This document shows positions 33,783 to 44,154 of a DNA stretch of 64,000 nucleotides, piece by piece; the first letter of the stretch is position 1; the number at the start of each line of letters is the position of its first letter. The stretch lies in the NCBI RefSeq assembly GCF_000219625.1, contig NC_018212.1, positions 1,816,501-1,880,500 of the forward strand, written 5' to 3'. The notes under the pieces were generated by a model. That model was given only the letters and a program-made list of their open reading frames with translations. It ran no database searches and had not been told where the DNA came from. The DNA is from Zymoseptoria tritici IPO323. Its lineage: Eukaryota; Ascomycota; Dothideomycetes; Mycosphaerellales; Mycosphaerellaceae. The translations under genes and the position numbers were made by a program.

Positions 33783-34392
33783 TCATCCTCCTCGCACATA
33801 CATCGCAGGTCTCGCCCTCTTTCGATCCATCCGCGCCCAATTCCCGATCAAATATGCCGTAAGCAAACTCACAATCCCTCCGATGAACTGAAACCCTGTA
33901 TCAATTTCGAATTTCGTGTCGCGGATGTTGTCCTGGGTGTGGTAGAGCACTATGAGATTCTGCGATTGCAGGTCAGCATTCCTCCAACCATCGTCTCAAA
34001 GTCACATCCAAGGGCGGTGGTACTTACAATCCCGCCAGCAACATAAAAACAAGCAGCCAGCACATCAAACGCCACGACCACCAGAACATGCACGTCAAAC
34101 CACATGTCCAGTGCACCGACCGCGAAGTCCAGCATCCCGAATGCGCCCGCGAAGATGGAGTAGATGAGAGACGGCGGGAATCGACCAGACGCACAGCGGT
34201 AGCCAGCCGCGGCACATTCGTCGAGCTGCTTTTCAACGCGCCAGTAGAGCCACGAAGATAGGGCGATTACTACGCTTGCGCAAAGGAACTTGAAGCCTTG
34301 TCGTTAGATGGCGATCATTTTGTTGATAGTTTGACTGATGAGTTTGGTGGGCTACATGCCTGGATAAAGCGGGCGCCGGCGTCGCCTTGCAT
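33783..34392 (-). CDS. MARVEL-like four-helix membrane protein (copy 1)
   Basis: Three exons: 34356-34392, 34028-34296 and 33783-33959, giving 160 residues. Introns of 59 bp (34297-34355; CTAAC branch, ACAAG acceptor) and 68 bp (33960-34027; GTAAGT donor) join in phase. Without the first intron an in-frame TAA would follow a nearby ATG, so splicing decides the start (MQGDAGARFIQACFKF). Four hydrophobic segments are visible: FKFLCASVVIALSSWLYW, SLIYSIFAGAFGMLDFAV, VLVVVAFDVLAACFYVAGG and FQFIGGIVSLLTAYLI. This architecture fits fungal MARVEL/Nce102-type plasma-membrane proteins, which are linked to membrane domain organisation. The assignment rests on topology and on likeness to the neighbouring copy. 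Function is inferred. Confidence 0.7.
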
Positions 34393-35109
34393 AATGAGGG
34401 AAGGGTCCGGACGGCGAAGCTAGCGTGGTTTGGACTTCGAGTGAGTCTTTGAGGTGAAGAACGGACAAAGGTTTGCGATCTTGTGGGTCTTCAGCAGCTC
34501 TGGTGGTGGACCAGGTATCTTGGCAGGAAGTCCAATATCGAATGTCGGTGAGATCGCAAGAGAGTTCAGATTGCAGTGCAGCCAACTTATCAGGTCGTAC
34601 CGTAGAAGGGATGATTAGCTGGTCAAGGCTGTGCATGTGAGCAGCAATGCAGGTGTCTTCACCAGCCAGAAGGATGAAAGGAGGTCGGAAGAGACAAAGA
34701 AGGAAAATGCAGATCACCTGCCTGTATAGACACCTCAAGCGAATTGAGGCCGCTTGAGACCAGCTTGGCACACAGCCACACCGAGGTCCACAAAAGGCGT
34801 CGCTCTGCTGCCTCGAGATGAGTGCAACGATCTGGCGGAGAATCGTGAAGTTATGAGTATGTTGAAGTCGTTGCAGGATCATGCCGCTTGTGGGTGGCAT
34901 GTCGCTAGCGCTGACGTTGAATTTGTGGTATGACTGCAGACCGCAGAGCAGAATGAGCAGCGCCAAGGCCAGATCGAGTGTGTTCTCACAGAAGCGCTTT
35001 GACATACATTCGCTCCGCCCTCCCTGCTTTCCGATGCGTCCCATGACCACAAGCCACTATCCATTGCGCCGGTGTGTTTCGCCGTGTGTCTTGACTGCTT
35101 CACTTCACC
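34393..35109. other. Spacer between the two MARVEL-like genes
   Basis: A 232-codon minus-strand open frame (34352-35050) covers most of this spacer and overlaps exon 1 of copy 1 in another frame. It has one hydrophobic stretch but no domain, and I regard it as accidental. Confidence 0.4.
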
Positions 35110-35743
35110 TCAGATGGCGCTGACGCTGCGACCGGAGGAGCGGCGCAGGAGGAGCACCAGAGCCACGGCGGCCAGGGTAGCGATGAGGCCGATGAAGTGG
35201 AATGTGATGTTCGCTTCGACCCGAGAGCTGCGTCCGCAAAGGAAGTCCGGATCCAGCGAGTTGCAATTGACGAAGGGATGGCGCTTGGTCGAGTCGGAGT
35301 AGAGGACGGCGAGGTTCTGTAAGAGTGTGTCAGTTTGAGAGCTCCTCAAGAAGCGTCGAATTGAACCTACGGTACCGCCCGCGAAGTAGAAGATGGCGGC
35401 AAGCGCATCGATCGCGAGCATGATGTAGGTGGCTTCGCGAGCAAAGACCAGAGCGGCCATGCCGAGAAGCGAATCGAGGATGCCCAAGGCGCCGACGAAG
35501 ATGGAGAAGCGGGTGGAGGATGGGTAGCGACCGAGTGCATTGTTGCACCCTTCCCAGGACGTGGTTGTATTTGCAGCGCGCCTTGAGTGGGCCAATCTCG
35601 CCCGCGAGTGAGATCGAGGTACCGATGATGACGGCGGCGGAGATGAGCTGCGCATGTCTGTCAGATGAAGTTGAGGGTGGCGGTCTCTGCAGCCATACCT
35701 GGAAGATGCGCGCAATCCATGCGCCGAGTCGGAAGCCTTCCAT
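35110..35743 (-). CDS. MARVEL-like membrane protein (copy 2), apparent frameshift
   Basis: Same strand and exon layout as copy 1: exon 1 35699-35743 (MEGFRLGAWIARIFQ), a 51-bp intron, exon 2 35371-35647, a 54-bp intron (GTAGGT donor, TTACAG acceptor), exon 3 35110-35316. The first transmembrane segment (LISAAVIIGTSISLAG) lies in one frame. The rest (FSIFVGALGILDSLLGMAALVF, IMLAIDALAAIFYFAGG, ITFHFIGLIATLAAVALVLLL) lies in another. Exon 2 is 277 bp, one base more than a multiple of three, and no GT-AG pair resolves it. The shift falls about 35550-35600. Either the gene is recently disrupted or one base is a sequence error. The expected product is about 175 residues with four helices and a basic tail. 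Confidence 0.6.
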
Positions 35744-36978
35744 GGCGAGTTCGAGTCGATGAGTGGTCTGATGTTTGGAGGTTTGAGGGAAAGTGTTGAT
35801 GTTTGTCTGAGGTTGGCAGATGACGGACGAAATGAGAAGGGAGGAATTTGGGAATCCGAGCAAACGAAAGCGTTGCCGCCGACCTGGAAATACTCAAATC
35901 TTGATGACTGCCCTGTCCCGCACATGAAGCCGTGCAACGCAGTGACACGTGCCAACTTGAGGACAGGCAATCAACTTCTACTGTCATAGACAAAGACCTT
36001 TGGTTGGTCGACCGTCGACGGCGCAGCTCGTGCTGCCTGGGTTTGGACAGTCGAGTGGCACAATGTTGTTTCAGTAGCCGCGGAGCAGATTTACCACAAG
36101 TCGCCGCGGTTTACGGCACAGGCATTGTAGAGCCTGACGGGTCTGGCGCGCGGGAGAGACATGGCGATAGTGAGATGTGCCTTTGCCATCGCAAAGGACG
36201 GTCGCATGTCTTGTACCCGACGACACCTCTCTCTTGCATCACATCCACGAACCTCTCCAACTGTGAAACTTCTCCCTGGGCAAAGTGTGGCCTCTTACGC
36301 TGTGCGTAGCGCCCTCGTGCTGTCTACCGATCGTCCGCCCTCGGGCTTGCATCCTGCCCGAGCCGTCCTTCTCCTATGCATTCCTCCACCTTTGTCATGT
36401 TTTGAAATTTGTCTTGCTCACATATGCCTTGCGGTACTGGGACGGCGAATGTCGACTGCACCGGCAATCATCAGATTCGTTCCAGTGGCAGTTCTGACCG
36501 TAAGCGAGGCTCCCAGCAATCCTCTTTGACGTGGCTACGTCGCCGCAGATTGTGCCGGGCCATCGAGAGGCTCCTGGATCCATACGATATCGCTGTGCGA
36601 TGGTGTCATGACCGACCGAGCATGCTGGACAGCCAGCGGAACGGAGAGTCGCGATAAGTGGAAGCAGCGGAGACGATGAAGTTGTTGAGAGTTGAGCGTG
36701 AGGACCACAGACGAAAGACGGGAGCTCTCGGTGGACTCCGAAATCTCGTGGCTCAGCAAATTCGGTAAGGGGTCATCAATATGTCTCTTGTGATTGGCTG
36801 CTCCACAAAAAGCCGTCAAGATAAGGCTTAAACCGGCGCCGGAATAGCATCTCGCTGGGGCTCACCCGACCGACATCACAGTGCATTGACTTTTCGGTCC
36901 TCGAGAATTTCCTTCTTTTATTCATATACCATCACACCTCCTCGCTCCTCCTTCCTACTCTCACACCATTTCGCCGAC
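35744..36978. other. No supported gene
   Basis: Intergenic DNA between divergently oriented genes. Short open frames lack domains. The segment just before 36979 is a CT-rich leader (TCATATACCATCACACCTCC) typical of a fungal promoter/5' UTR. Confidence 0.45.
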
Positions 36979-38015
36979 ATGCATGCGATCGCACTCACCT
37001 GGAACGAAGCTCTCAGCGGCGTCTGGGGCTCCGTCTCGCTCGCAGCCTGGATCTTCCTGCTCGTGCCGCAGCTTATCGAGAACTACCAGCAGGGTCACGC
37101 GGACGGCATATCGCTCACATTCCTCTTCATCTGGGCTATTGGCGATGTCTGCAACCTCGTGGGCGCTCTCTGGGCTGGTCTCGTCCCCACCGTTATTGCT
37201 CTCGCCATCTACTTCTGCTTCGCCGATACCATCCTGATCCTCCAATGCCTGTACTACAATTCCAGAAAGAGCCGAGCACAGAAAGAGACGAGCGGAGGAG
37301 TGATCGCATCCACGGGAGCGAGCGAGCAGTCGCCCCTACTCCAGGGAGACACAAACAAGCACGCCGCCCGGCCCAGCCGTCGCTTGACCGATGTCACAGA
37401 AGAGAACATGGGCCTCCCGGGAAGCCGGCGTCGCAGCAGTGCTTTCTCTTCTCGCCGCCACGACCACAATGACAGCCTCTCCCGCGTTCTCGAAGAGCCC
37501 ACGAAGACTCACTCCACTGTCAAGAACACCGTCTCCATCTTCCTCGTCATGGCCGTAGGAGCCGCAGGCTGGGCGATCGCATGGAAGACGGGTGCATGGA
37601 GACCTTCGACAGTGAGTGGAGATGGAGGTGACGATCACACACCGATTGGAGCCGAGATTCTTGGATATGCCAGTGCTGTGTGCTACCTCGGAGCTCGCAT
37701 CCCACAAATCATCAAGAATCAGAGGGAGAAGAGCTGCGATGGGTTGAGCTTGCTGTTCTTCTTGCTCAGCTTGTTGGGCAATTTGACATATGGTGCAGGA
37801 GTAAGTGACACAAATTCGAAGTACCTGCGTTCGGGAGGAGTACAATGGCTGACATGCGTACACAGATTCTGTTCCACAGCGTTGAGAAGCAGTACATCAT
37901 CACCAATTTGCCGTGGCTGATTGGATCTCTTGGAACCATGGCTGAGGATGCGATCATCTTCATCCAATTTCATGCCTTCGGGGAGAAGAAGCAAGATACC
38001 AGTGCTGTGGCTTGA
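36979..38015 (+). CDS. PQ-loop repeat protein, vacuolar basic amino acid transporter-like
   Basis: Exons 36979-37800 and 37866-38015, with a 65-bp phase-0 intron (GTAAGT...CACAG), giving 323 residues. Two PQ-loop repeats are clear: LLVPQLIENYQQGHADGIS (Pro30-Gln31) and GARIPQIIKNQREKSCDGLS (Pro242-Gln243). Each lies in a bundle of membrane helices, giving about seven in total. A long hydrophilic loop (about residues 95-190, Ser/Arg-rich) separates the halves. The exon 2 product (SVEKQYIITNLPWLIGSLGT) completes the last helices. Yeast Ypq1-3 and animal PQLC2 of this family export cationic amino acids or cystine from vacuole/lysosome. Transport of lysine/arginine across the vacuolar membrane is the likely role, inferred from family. 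Confidence 0.88.
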
Positions 38016-38761
38016 GAAACCTACACACATGCACACACAACCCTCGAAGAGTCAGAATTGGAGCGAGCCGGCGAAAAATCCAAAGTCTGGAGCCATGCAA
38101 AGGCAAGTTGCGCGACGAACGATCTATGGCATCCAGGTCTCAGAGCACAACCTCAAACGGCGATGCCCGTACGCTCGGACGGCTGCCCTGCCCAGCACTC
38201 CCAACGCGCCGACTCTGCATTCTGGACTACTCTACAGCCATCATGTTGAACAGCCCTGCTGGCTCGAGAGGTCTCAAGCAAGCTTCCGTGTCCTGATGCA
38301 CAAAGTCGAGCGCATGCGGACAGCAGCCCTGTCTTTCGAGGAGGCTGCTTCCCGACTTTTCTGCATACAAAGCTTGCTGCATTCCACATCAGTTGTCGCG
38401 GCTGCTCTGAATTTCAGCGCTTTCCACGCCTTGTTAGCGAATGCCATTGATGCCGAGATCTTCCGCAGCGCAACGTTCAGGCCGAAGTTCAGAATCCGCA
38501 CGGCTGCACCGCGTTCGGGCTACATCACTCTTGAGAATTGTATAAGGTCAGGCTGAGTGGCATATGACGACCGCAAACTTGAAATGGCACACTTTGTCGA
38601 GATCGTTCGGCGCAAGAGCACTCTCATTCCATTTTAGGATCTGCCGCATTGGAAAGGCGCGCTTCCGCAGGCTACTCGTCCCAGTCCCAAGAGTACCATG
38701 CAGACAGGCTCGAACGTGTCAAAGACTTCATTCATTCACGCTTTTGGGGACTTCTCCCGGA
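38016..38761. other. Convergent intergenic region
   Basis: Lies between the 3' ends of the PQ-loop gene and the NMP kinase gene. Nothing recognisable apart from accidental open frames. Confidence 0.45.
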
Positions 38762-39570
38762 TCAAATCACAAATTCTGCCTCCGTTCTTCCTTCGACCAT
38801 AGCCCTCTGCCACAGGCCGCTTGCCTGCAACGTCTTCCTCATCTGCTCGAGATTCTCCTCCTTCGTGCCGTTCACATCCAGCTGCAACTGCGTTAGCATC
38901 CATTCCTCGACCCGCAGCCACGCCAGCAAACTCACCTCGATCAACACGCCACGGTCTCGATACGCATCCTCTACCGCCCTTGTCTCGGCCTCGTATTCCG
39001 CGAATCGCCTCTCGAACTTCTCCCTGCTATCGTTACTGTCACGCCCACGACCCAAATACCGTGCCTCTGCATTCTGCTTCGTGACTCGCAAGCACACCAC
39101 AATGTCTGGCTTTGGGAGCACGCCTACATCTCCTCCATCGGGCGCCGCGAGCGGCAATTGATCCTGAAACGGCCACGAATCGAAAGTCTCCAGCTGCTCG
39201 ACGCATCTTGGAAAGCCATCGACCAGGATACCTCTCAACTTCGGGCCATCCTTGGTCAGAGCGTCCTTGATGGCCTGCTCGATGAACGGATTCAGATCGT
39301 CAGAACTCAGAAATCCTTGATTGTCCAGCTTGTCCTGAATTTGCACGGCGAGCGGTGAAGTGCGATTTTCACGCATCCAACTGCGCAGCCCATCGCCGAC
39401 AGAGTAGTGGGAGAGCTGATATGTCTCGCCGAGGTGGCTGCAGATGGTGCCCTTACCGGCGCCGGGAGCGCCTGAGAAGATTGTCAGCGATTGCGAAGTG
39501 TGCCATCAAATGGTGGGGATTGAAACGGACCAAGCACGAATATGACTGCGAATGGGCGTGTTGCGCTCAT
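38762..39570 (-). CDS. Nucleoside monophosphate kinase (adenylate/UMP-CMP kinase family)
   Basis: Two exons, 39531-39570 and 38762-39471, with a 59-bp intron (39472-39530; GTCCGT donor, GCTGAC branch, CTCAG acceptor), giving 249 residues. Splicing builds the P-loop exactly: FVLGAPGAGKGT, residues 11-22, with Lys20. The NMP-binding signature DGFPR is at residues 98-102. A short LID region (RYLGRGRDSNDSREKFERRFAEY) resembles UMP/CMP kinases more than long-LID adenylate kinases. It phosphorylates an NMP to NDP using ATP; which base is used cannot be read from sequence. It starts 346 bp from, and divergent to, the viperin-like gene, which consumes a nucleoside triphosphate, suggesting a supply role. 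It has no organelle-targeting sequence that I can see. Confidence 0.85.
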
Positions 39571-39916
39571 TTTGAGTTGAAGTGTTGATGTGGGCTTGCT
39601 TGCGATGCCGGAGTGAACAGATATGGAAAAGTGATATGTTGACTCGCGCACACCGCTTGTTCCCTGCAAGCCAAACGCTGCCTGCCGCCAAACTTGCACG
39701 GACAATGCCAGCAAGCGCAAGAACGAAACAGGCAGCAGCCAATCACTGGACGCTTCTTTCTTGCTGTCAGCAGCAAACGCGAGCAAATACCAAAATGCGG
39801 TCAAGTCAAAAGCTCAGATACCTCAACAACCTCACTCACTTCCTCATCTTGCAAACACTCCTCACATCTCTTCCAGCGAGTCAGGCTTACGAATCTTTAC
39901 CGCTACGAACCTCAAG
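39571..39916. promoter_or_regulatory. Shared divergent promoter of the NMP kinase and viperin-like genes
   Basis: 346 bp separate the two start codons. A CCAAT box (39739-39743) lies near the middle, in the CAGCCAATCACTGG context. The viperin side has a CT-rich leader (CTCACTCACTTCCTCATCTT). Head-to-head spacing this short allows co-regulation. No inducible element can be assigned from sequence alone. Confidence 0.5.
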
Positions 39917-40990
39917 ATGGCCGTCTTGTTGGCGCACGGAACAACGGTGGTGTTGACTTTGATTGCCATTATTTCCATCGTGTTCGCACTCAAATGGCTC
40001 AGACGCCCTCAACCAGGCACAGTCCCGAAACGGAACCGTGACAGCACTTTGGCTCCATTGAGCGGCTCCTCGGACAAGCCACCCGCCCCAGTGTCCGTCA
40101 ACTACTTTCCATCTCGCAAATGCAACTACACCTGCGGCTTCTGCTTCCATACCGAAACCTCCTCATACGTCCTACCCATTTCAGAAGCGAAACGCGGCCT
40201 CCGCCTGCTCGCCGAAGCCGGAATGCTCAAGCTCAACATCGCCGGTGGAGAACCTTTCCTCTACCCAAAGCTCCTCACCGAACTCCTCCGCTACTGCAAG
40301 GAAGAACTCCGCATCGAAAGCACATCCATTGTGACCAATGGCAGCAAAGTCACGGAGAAGTGGCTGCGCAATAACTGCCATTGGCTAGATATCCTTGCCG
40401 TGTCGTGCGACTCTTTCAACCCGGAGACGAACAAAAAAATCGGTCGTGGCGATGACGGAGGAAATGTGATCCGGCTCTTCCAAATCGCAGAGTGGTGCCG
40501 AGAGTACGGCATCAAATTCAAACTCAATACCGTCGTCAACATCCATAATTGGGACGAAGACATGGTCGAGGAGCTCGAGCGCGTGGCACCATTTCGATGG
40601 AAGGTCTTCCAATGCCTGATCGTCGCCGGCGAGAACGATGATGCGACCAGGAAGAGGGATGCAAGGAACTTCTTGGTGACCGAGGAGCAGTGGCAGACGT
40701 TCTGTGAGAGGCATCGACACTTGCCGTTCTATGTTCCGGAGGACAATGCTTCCATGGCAGGAAGCTATTTGCTTTTGGACGAGTACATGTGCTTTCTGGA
40801 CAAGGGTGAGGGCATGATGGTGAAGAGTGAGTCGATCCTGGAGGTTGGAGTGGAGGAGGCAATGAGGCAAGTCGTTTGGGACACGAAGTCGTTTGTAGAC
40901 AGAGGAGGGATTTATGATTGGGGAAGGGAGGATGGGTCGCAGCAAAGTGGATGCGGAGGTGGTGAGAAAGCCAAGAAACTCGATTGGTGA
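39917..40990 (+). CDS. Viperin-like radical SAM enzyme (RSAD2 family)
   Basis: Intronless, 357 residues, close to the 361 of human viperin. Residues 9-27 form a membrane helix (TTVVLTLIAIISIVFALKW), replacing the amphipathic helix of animal viperin. The radical SAM CX3CX2C motif is CNYTCGFC with Cys69, Cys73 and Cys76, ligating a 4Fe-4S cluster. GGEPFL (110-115) contacts SAM. Viperin-specific blocks follow: EAKRGLRLL, VTNGS, LDILAVSCDSFNPETN, IGRG, RWKVFQCL, a LLLDEYMCFL segment and the C-terminal KLDW end. Viperins convert CTP (some fungal or bacterial ones UTP or others) to 3'-deoxy-3',4'-didehydro nucleotides that terminate viral RNA synthesis. The start at 39917 is chosen because upstream frame sequence is leader-like. 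The divergent NMP kinase supports a nucleotide-linked role. Confidence 0.93.
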   Translation: MAVLLAHGTTVVLTLIAIISIVFALKWLRRPQPGTVPKRNRDSTLAPLSGSSDKPPAPVSVNYFPSRKCNYTCGFCFHTETSSYVLPISEAKRGLRLLAEAGMLKLNIAGGEPFLYPKLLTELLRYCKEELRIESTSIVTNGSKVTEKWLRNNCHWLDILAVSCDSFNPETNKKIGRGDDGGNVIRLFQIAEWCREYGIKFKLNTVVNIHNWDEDMVEELERVAPFRWKVFQCLIVAGENDDATRKRDARNFLVTEEQWQTFCERHRHLPFYVPEDNASMAGSYLLLDEYMCFLDKGEGMMVKSESILEVGVEEAMRQVVWDTKSFVDRGGIYDWGREDGSQQSGCGGGEKAKKLDW

Positions 40991-41864
40991 TTGGGCACTG
41001 TACGGCCAGCAAGCTTCCACTCGGAGGTGCGGCGAGGGACTGATGTATGCCTTGTCGAAGGCTGGCGCTGTCAGCATGCCGCGAAGGGCTGAGAAAGAAT
41101 GTTTTAAGCAACCTGGCCTCTTCCGTGATCTCGCTCACATTTCTCTCCACGACTCCGACCTTGGTGACTTGGACTTTGCGTTCGAGCTTGTGAGCGACAT
41201 GATCATCAGGAAGTGCGACAACCAGTCACTGGACATGTTCTCGTGCCTACAAACGAGGCGACCACTCCTGTGCGATTGAGACCTTTGAGCCTGGCTTCAA
41301 GGAGATGAAACCAACCGAGGCCGGTAGAACTAGGTGTCCCTGCCTTGCAAGTTGCAACTTTTGCTGCGCTCACCTGCTGTATCCTGCATACAGGAATAGA
41401 CACTCGTCATCGAGAATTCAAACGTTGACCTTTTAAGGCAGTAATCGAGGCAGTGATCGAGGCAGTAATCAAAGGCTTCGCGACGAGCTGACATCGGCTT
41501 GGACGGGTCGGAGACTGGGATCAAGGACTGGTCACTAACTGAGGGACAATGCTGGAAATCGAGGGGTCTATTGATATCCTCTCTCTGGACAGCAACAATC
41601 GACACTGCCTCAGATGTGCGTCACCGTCGCCGGGATGCATTGATGCCAGGTGAGATTTCGTCAGCGTCATCTCTGGCGTGGTACAAGATCCTCGATTCTG
41701 TCTGTCGTCTCCCCTTTCTCTTCCCACGGTTTTCCACCCTTGAGTTTCCAACACACGAATTTCCACGCAACGACTCTTCACCACCTCTTCACCACTTCCA
41801 TCAACCACCAGGACGATCCACCCTCTCAGACACGATACGGCATCATCAACGTCACTCCACCAAC
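40991..41864. other. No supported gene; short 13-bp repeat
   Basis: Three copies of a unit like GGCAGTAATCGA at about 41437-41472. The region from about 41690 is CT/CA-rich leader sequence of the following small gene. Confidence 0.45.
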
Positions 41865-42062
41865 ATGCAGCTCCTCGCCTTGGGTACCCTCATCACCATG
41901 GCACTTGCCGCAGCCGTCCCTGATCCCAACCCGAAACCGTTCCCGTCAGCCTGCACGATTTGGGACTGCGCACCGGAATGCAACCACGTCTGCAGCGACC
42001 CTCAAGGTGCAAATGGAGGTGGAGGGGACTCAGGAGGTGAAGGAGGTGGACCTCCCGCTTAG
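41865..42062 (+). CDS. Tiny secreted four-cysteine peptide (copy A)
   Basis: 65 codons with good start context (CACCAACATG). Residues 1-17 form a signal peptide (MQLLALGTLITMALAAA), followed by VPDPNPKPFP. Then comes a cysteine core C30-x4-C35-x3-C39-x3-C43 (CTIWDCAPECNHVC) and a Gly/Pro-rich acidic tail (GGGGDSGGEGGGPPA). The same cysteine spacing and the same pre-region VPDP-P occur in the peptide at 57698. The DNA after both stop codons is also similar. It could be an effector, antimicrobial peptide or small cell-surface peptide; I do not recognise a family. As a short gene it would be missed by length-filtered prediction. Confidence 0.6.
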   Translation: MQLLALGTLITMALAAAVPDPNPKPFPSACTIWDCAPECNHVCSDPQGANGGGGDSGGEGGGPPA

Positions 42063-42811
42063 GTTCATAACGACTTTGCCACCGCCGTAAGATTCCTCTG
42101 TTCCGCCACTGCCTGGAGAAGAAACCCGTGCTGACGTTGAGGATTGTATAGGACGAGCCGTGTTGCTGCCGCTGACAACGACCGTGGCTTTGTCCACCTT
42201 TCACTCGTAAGCTCTTTCCCAGTCCTTGATCCGATCAAGTAGACTGGACAGCCGCTGACCTCGGTGAGGCGTTGCAGATTTGGAATCGATCCTCACCCAC
42301 GTCGCTCGCTTGACGCCATCTGTTTTACAAAACGCAGCGTTCAATGCTGCTTTTCCGTCCTTCGCTTCGATGTCCGCCTACGGGCGTGTCCTAGATTTCT
42401 TTTCAACTCCGGCCCTGGATGTGTATCGGATTCCCTCTTGTTCAATTGCACCCCACCCGGCGAGAAGGAGAATGAAATGGGGAGTCTGCGGCGCGCGAAA
42501 AGCTGGCCACTACAGATCCACGACGAATCTGCACAACGGGGTTTCTATACGACAGTCGCAGACATTGCAGCTCGACGACTTCGTATCATCAAATACTACT
42601 CTCTTTTTCAGGTGCACATGTCGCCGACGCCGGTGCTTCTGCTTCGCCTCTGAAGCTGCTGACGGACTTGCGAAGCTTCTGCTTTGTATGGTCGATCTCA
42701 TTCACCCTCCTTGCGTTGCATATCTGCCATGCCATTGATATCGAACTGATGCATACAAAGCAACAGTCCCAAATCGCATCGGAGGACCAGTGGCGTGTTC
42801 GCTGAAGAGAC
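42063..42811. other. No supported gene
   Basis: Intergenic. The first 60 bp resemble the 3' flank of the small peptide gene at 57698 (GATTC...TCTGTTCCGCC). Open frames beyond are accidental. Confidence 0.45.
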
Positions 42812-43867
42812 ATGGTAGAAGTCTATCAACCATGGATTCGAGTTTGGTTCTGCCGCTCAATAATTTCCGGTAGCTTTTTCGAGCAGCGTCAGCAAACTCT
42901 GGCACTTCTGCAGAATACAAGGTATGCCCCACTGATGTACGCCTCGAGCGTCCGTACAGTATCTACATGCTCGCGGAGGATGTCCACAAGCATGTCTCCC
43001 AGTCATGACGACGGCGATACCAGGCAGCCACTCCTCGCCGAGACCGAGACCGGGCCAAGGACTTCCTCTCATCTCGAAAAGTTGGCATGCGATCGCAAAG
43101 AACGTCTGCGTCGCTTCCTCTCATTTTGCATGGCCATAGACTATGGCATCACTTCGGAGACTCCTGATCAGCTCACGAACGAAGACTTCTGCTTCTTCGT
43201 GAATCTCGGACGACGATGCTTCCTCCGCCGAGGCCAAGATCGCCCTCTACTTAAAGCAGACGGTCTGGGATATCTTTACTTGACGCCCGTGGATATCACA
43301 GTCGATGATCCTGTAGTCCAAAACGGACTGATGCAGCCCTCCATGGAACTCGGCGTGCCATGCTCAGCCGTCGTCGTGACGCTGCGACTGTTCCTCCGGT
43401 CGATCAATTTCTGGCGCACTGGATACACATCACAGATCGAATGGTTGGCCTGCAAGACAGGAATGGATAACCTAGCCGCTCGATTCTGGATGGAACGATG
43501 GGTCGTGCTGTCGGCGCTGTACAAACAGGCTCACACCACGCAGACATTCTGCGACTTCCTGTGCGACCGTATACTAAAGGTTCAGCGGCTTTATTTCAGC
43601 CAGATCCGCAGCCCGCAGGAATACTACTTCACCCCTCGCGGGAGTAGACTCAGAATGAATGAGGTCTTCTGCCTGGACGACGAGCGCATGGCAGGTCAGA
43701 AGCCGCTGGACGAAGAAGGCGGGCCTGGCACTGTGAAGGATCTTCGGCGAGCGTCGTTGATGGCGGACCGGTTTTCACCAGCCATGGAAAGTGATCCGTT
43801 GAGCCTCAAGTTGGTCAGGTTTTGGACGAAGACACGGGACGGTCGCCGGTACGATAGCGTAGTATAA
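42812..43867 (+). CDS. Hypothetical protein, intronless
   Basis: A 351-codon frame. The part from about residue 57 (MSTSMSPSHDDGDTRQPLL) onward has good coding character: an acidic, disordered N-terminal segment, then a helical domain (LEKLACDRKERLRRFLSFCM, DQLTNEDFCFFVNLGRRCFL, VVVTLRLFLRSINFWRT, MDNLAARFWMERWVVLSALY) ending in RRYDSVV. There is no signal peptide, and I recognise no catalytic motif or family. The true start may be Met at 42980 rather than 42812, because the first 56 residues are unlike the rest. Such single-copy hypothetical proteins are common in Pezizomycotina. Confidence 0.55.
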   Translation: MVEVYQPWIRVWFCRSIISGSFFEQRQQTLALLQNTRYAPLMYASSVRTVSTCSRRMSTSMSPSHDDGDTRQPLLAETETGPRTSSHLEKLACDRKERLRRFLSFCMAIDYGITSETPDQLTNEDFCFFVNLGRRCFLRRGQDRPLLKADGLGYLYLTPVDITVDDPVVQNGLMQPSMELGVPCSAVVVTLRLFLRSINFWRTGYTSQIEWLACKTGMDNLAARFWMERWVVLSALYKQAHTTQTFCDFLCDRILKVQRLYFSQIRSPQEYYFTPRGSRLRMNEVFCLDDERMAGQKPLDEEGGPGTVKDLRRASLMADRFSPAMESDPLSLKLVRFWTKTRDGRRYDSVV

Positions 43868-44154
43868 GGCTTGATCACCGCTGCCCACGATGGTTTATGA
43901 AGGTGCATGCTTCGAAGTGGTATTTGTGGTGACTCCGGGCAAGGGCTAACGGATAACGTTGGCCCGGCGGATCTCGAGCTGGTATTGTGTCTGGCGGAAT
44001 CGGACATACGGACAGCGCTCACGAAGCGGAGAATGGATCCCTGGCACGCTTGGGATAGTGAGGCATCGAGTCGTATATGCAGGTGCTTCAATCATGCGTT
44101 ATCGCATCCCTTCATTTTCTTCCTCTCATACAACTTTCGATCTGATCATCAATG

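Noticed and set aside
34297..34318. ATG at 34318 followed by in-frame TAA, suggesting a dead MARVEL-like gene
   Set aside because: This ATG lies inside intron 1. An upstream exon at 34356-34392 joins in phase and gives a normal N-terminus.
34352..35050. 232-codon minus-strand frame between the MARVEL-like genes
   Set aside because: It overlaps exon 1 of copy 1 in another frame, has no domain, and the hydrophobic stretch is isolated.
39371..39475. Suspected dinucleotide insertion in the NMP kinase after the P-loop
   Set aside because: Rereading the bases, and the antisense translation across 39355-39480, shows no extra bases. The frame is continuous.
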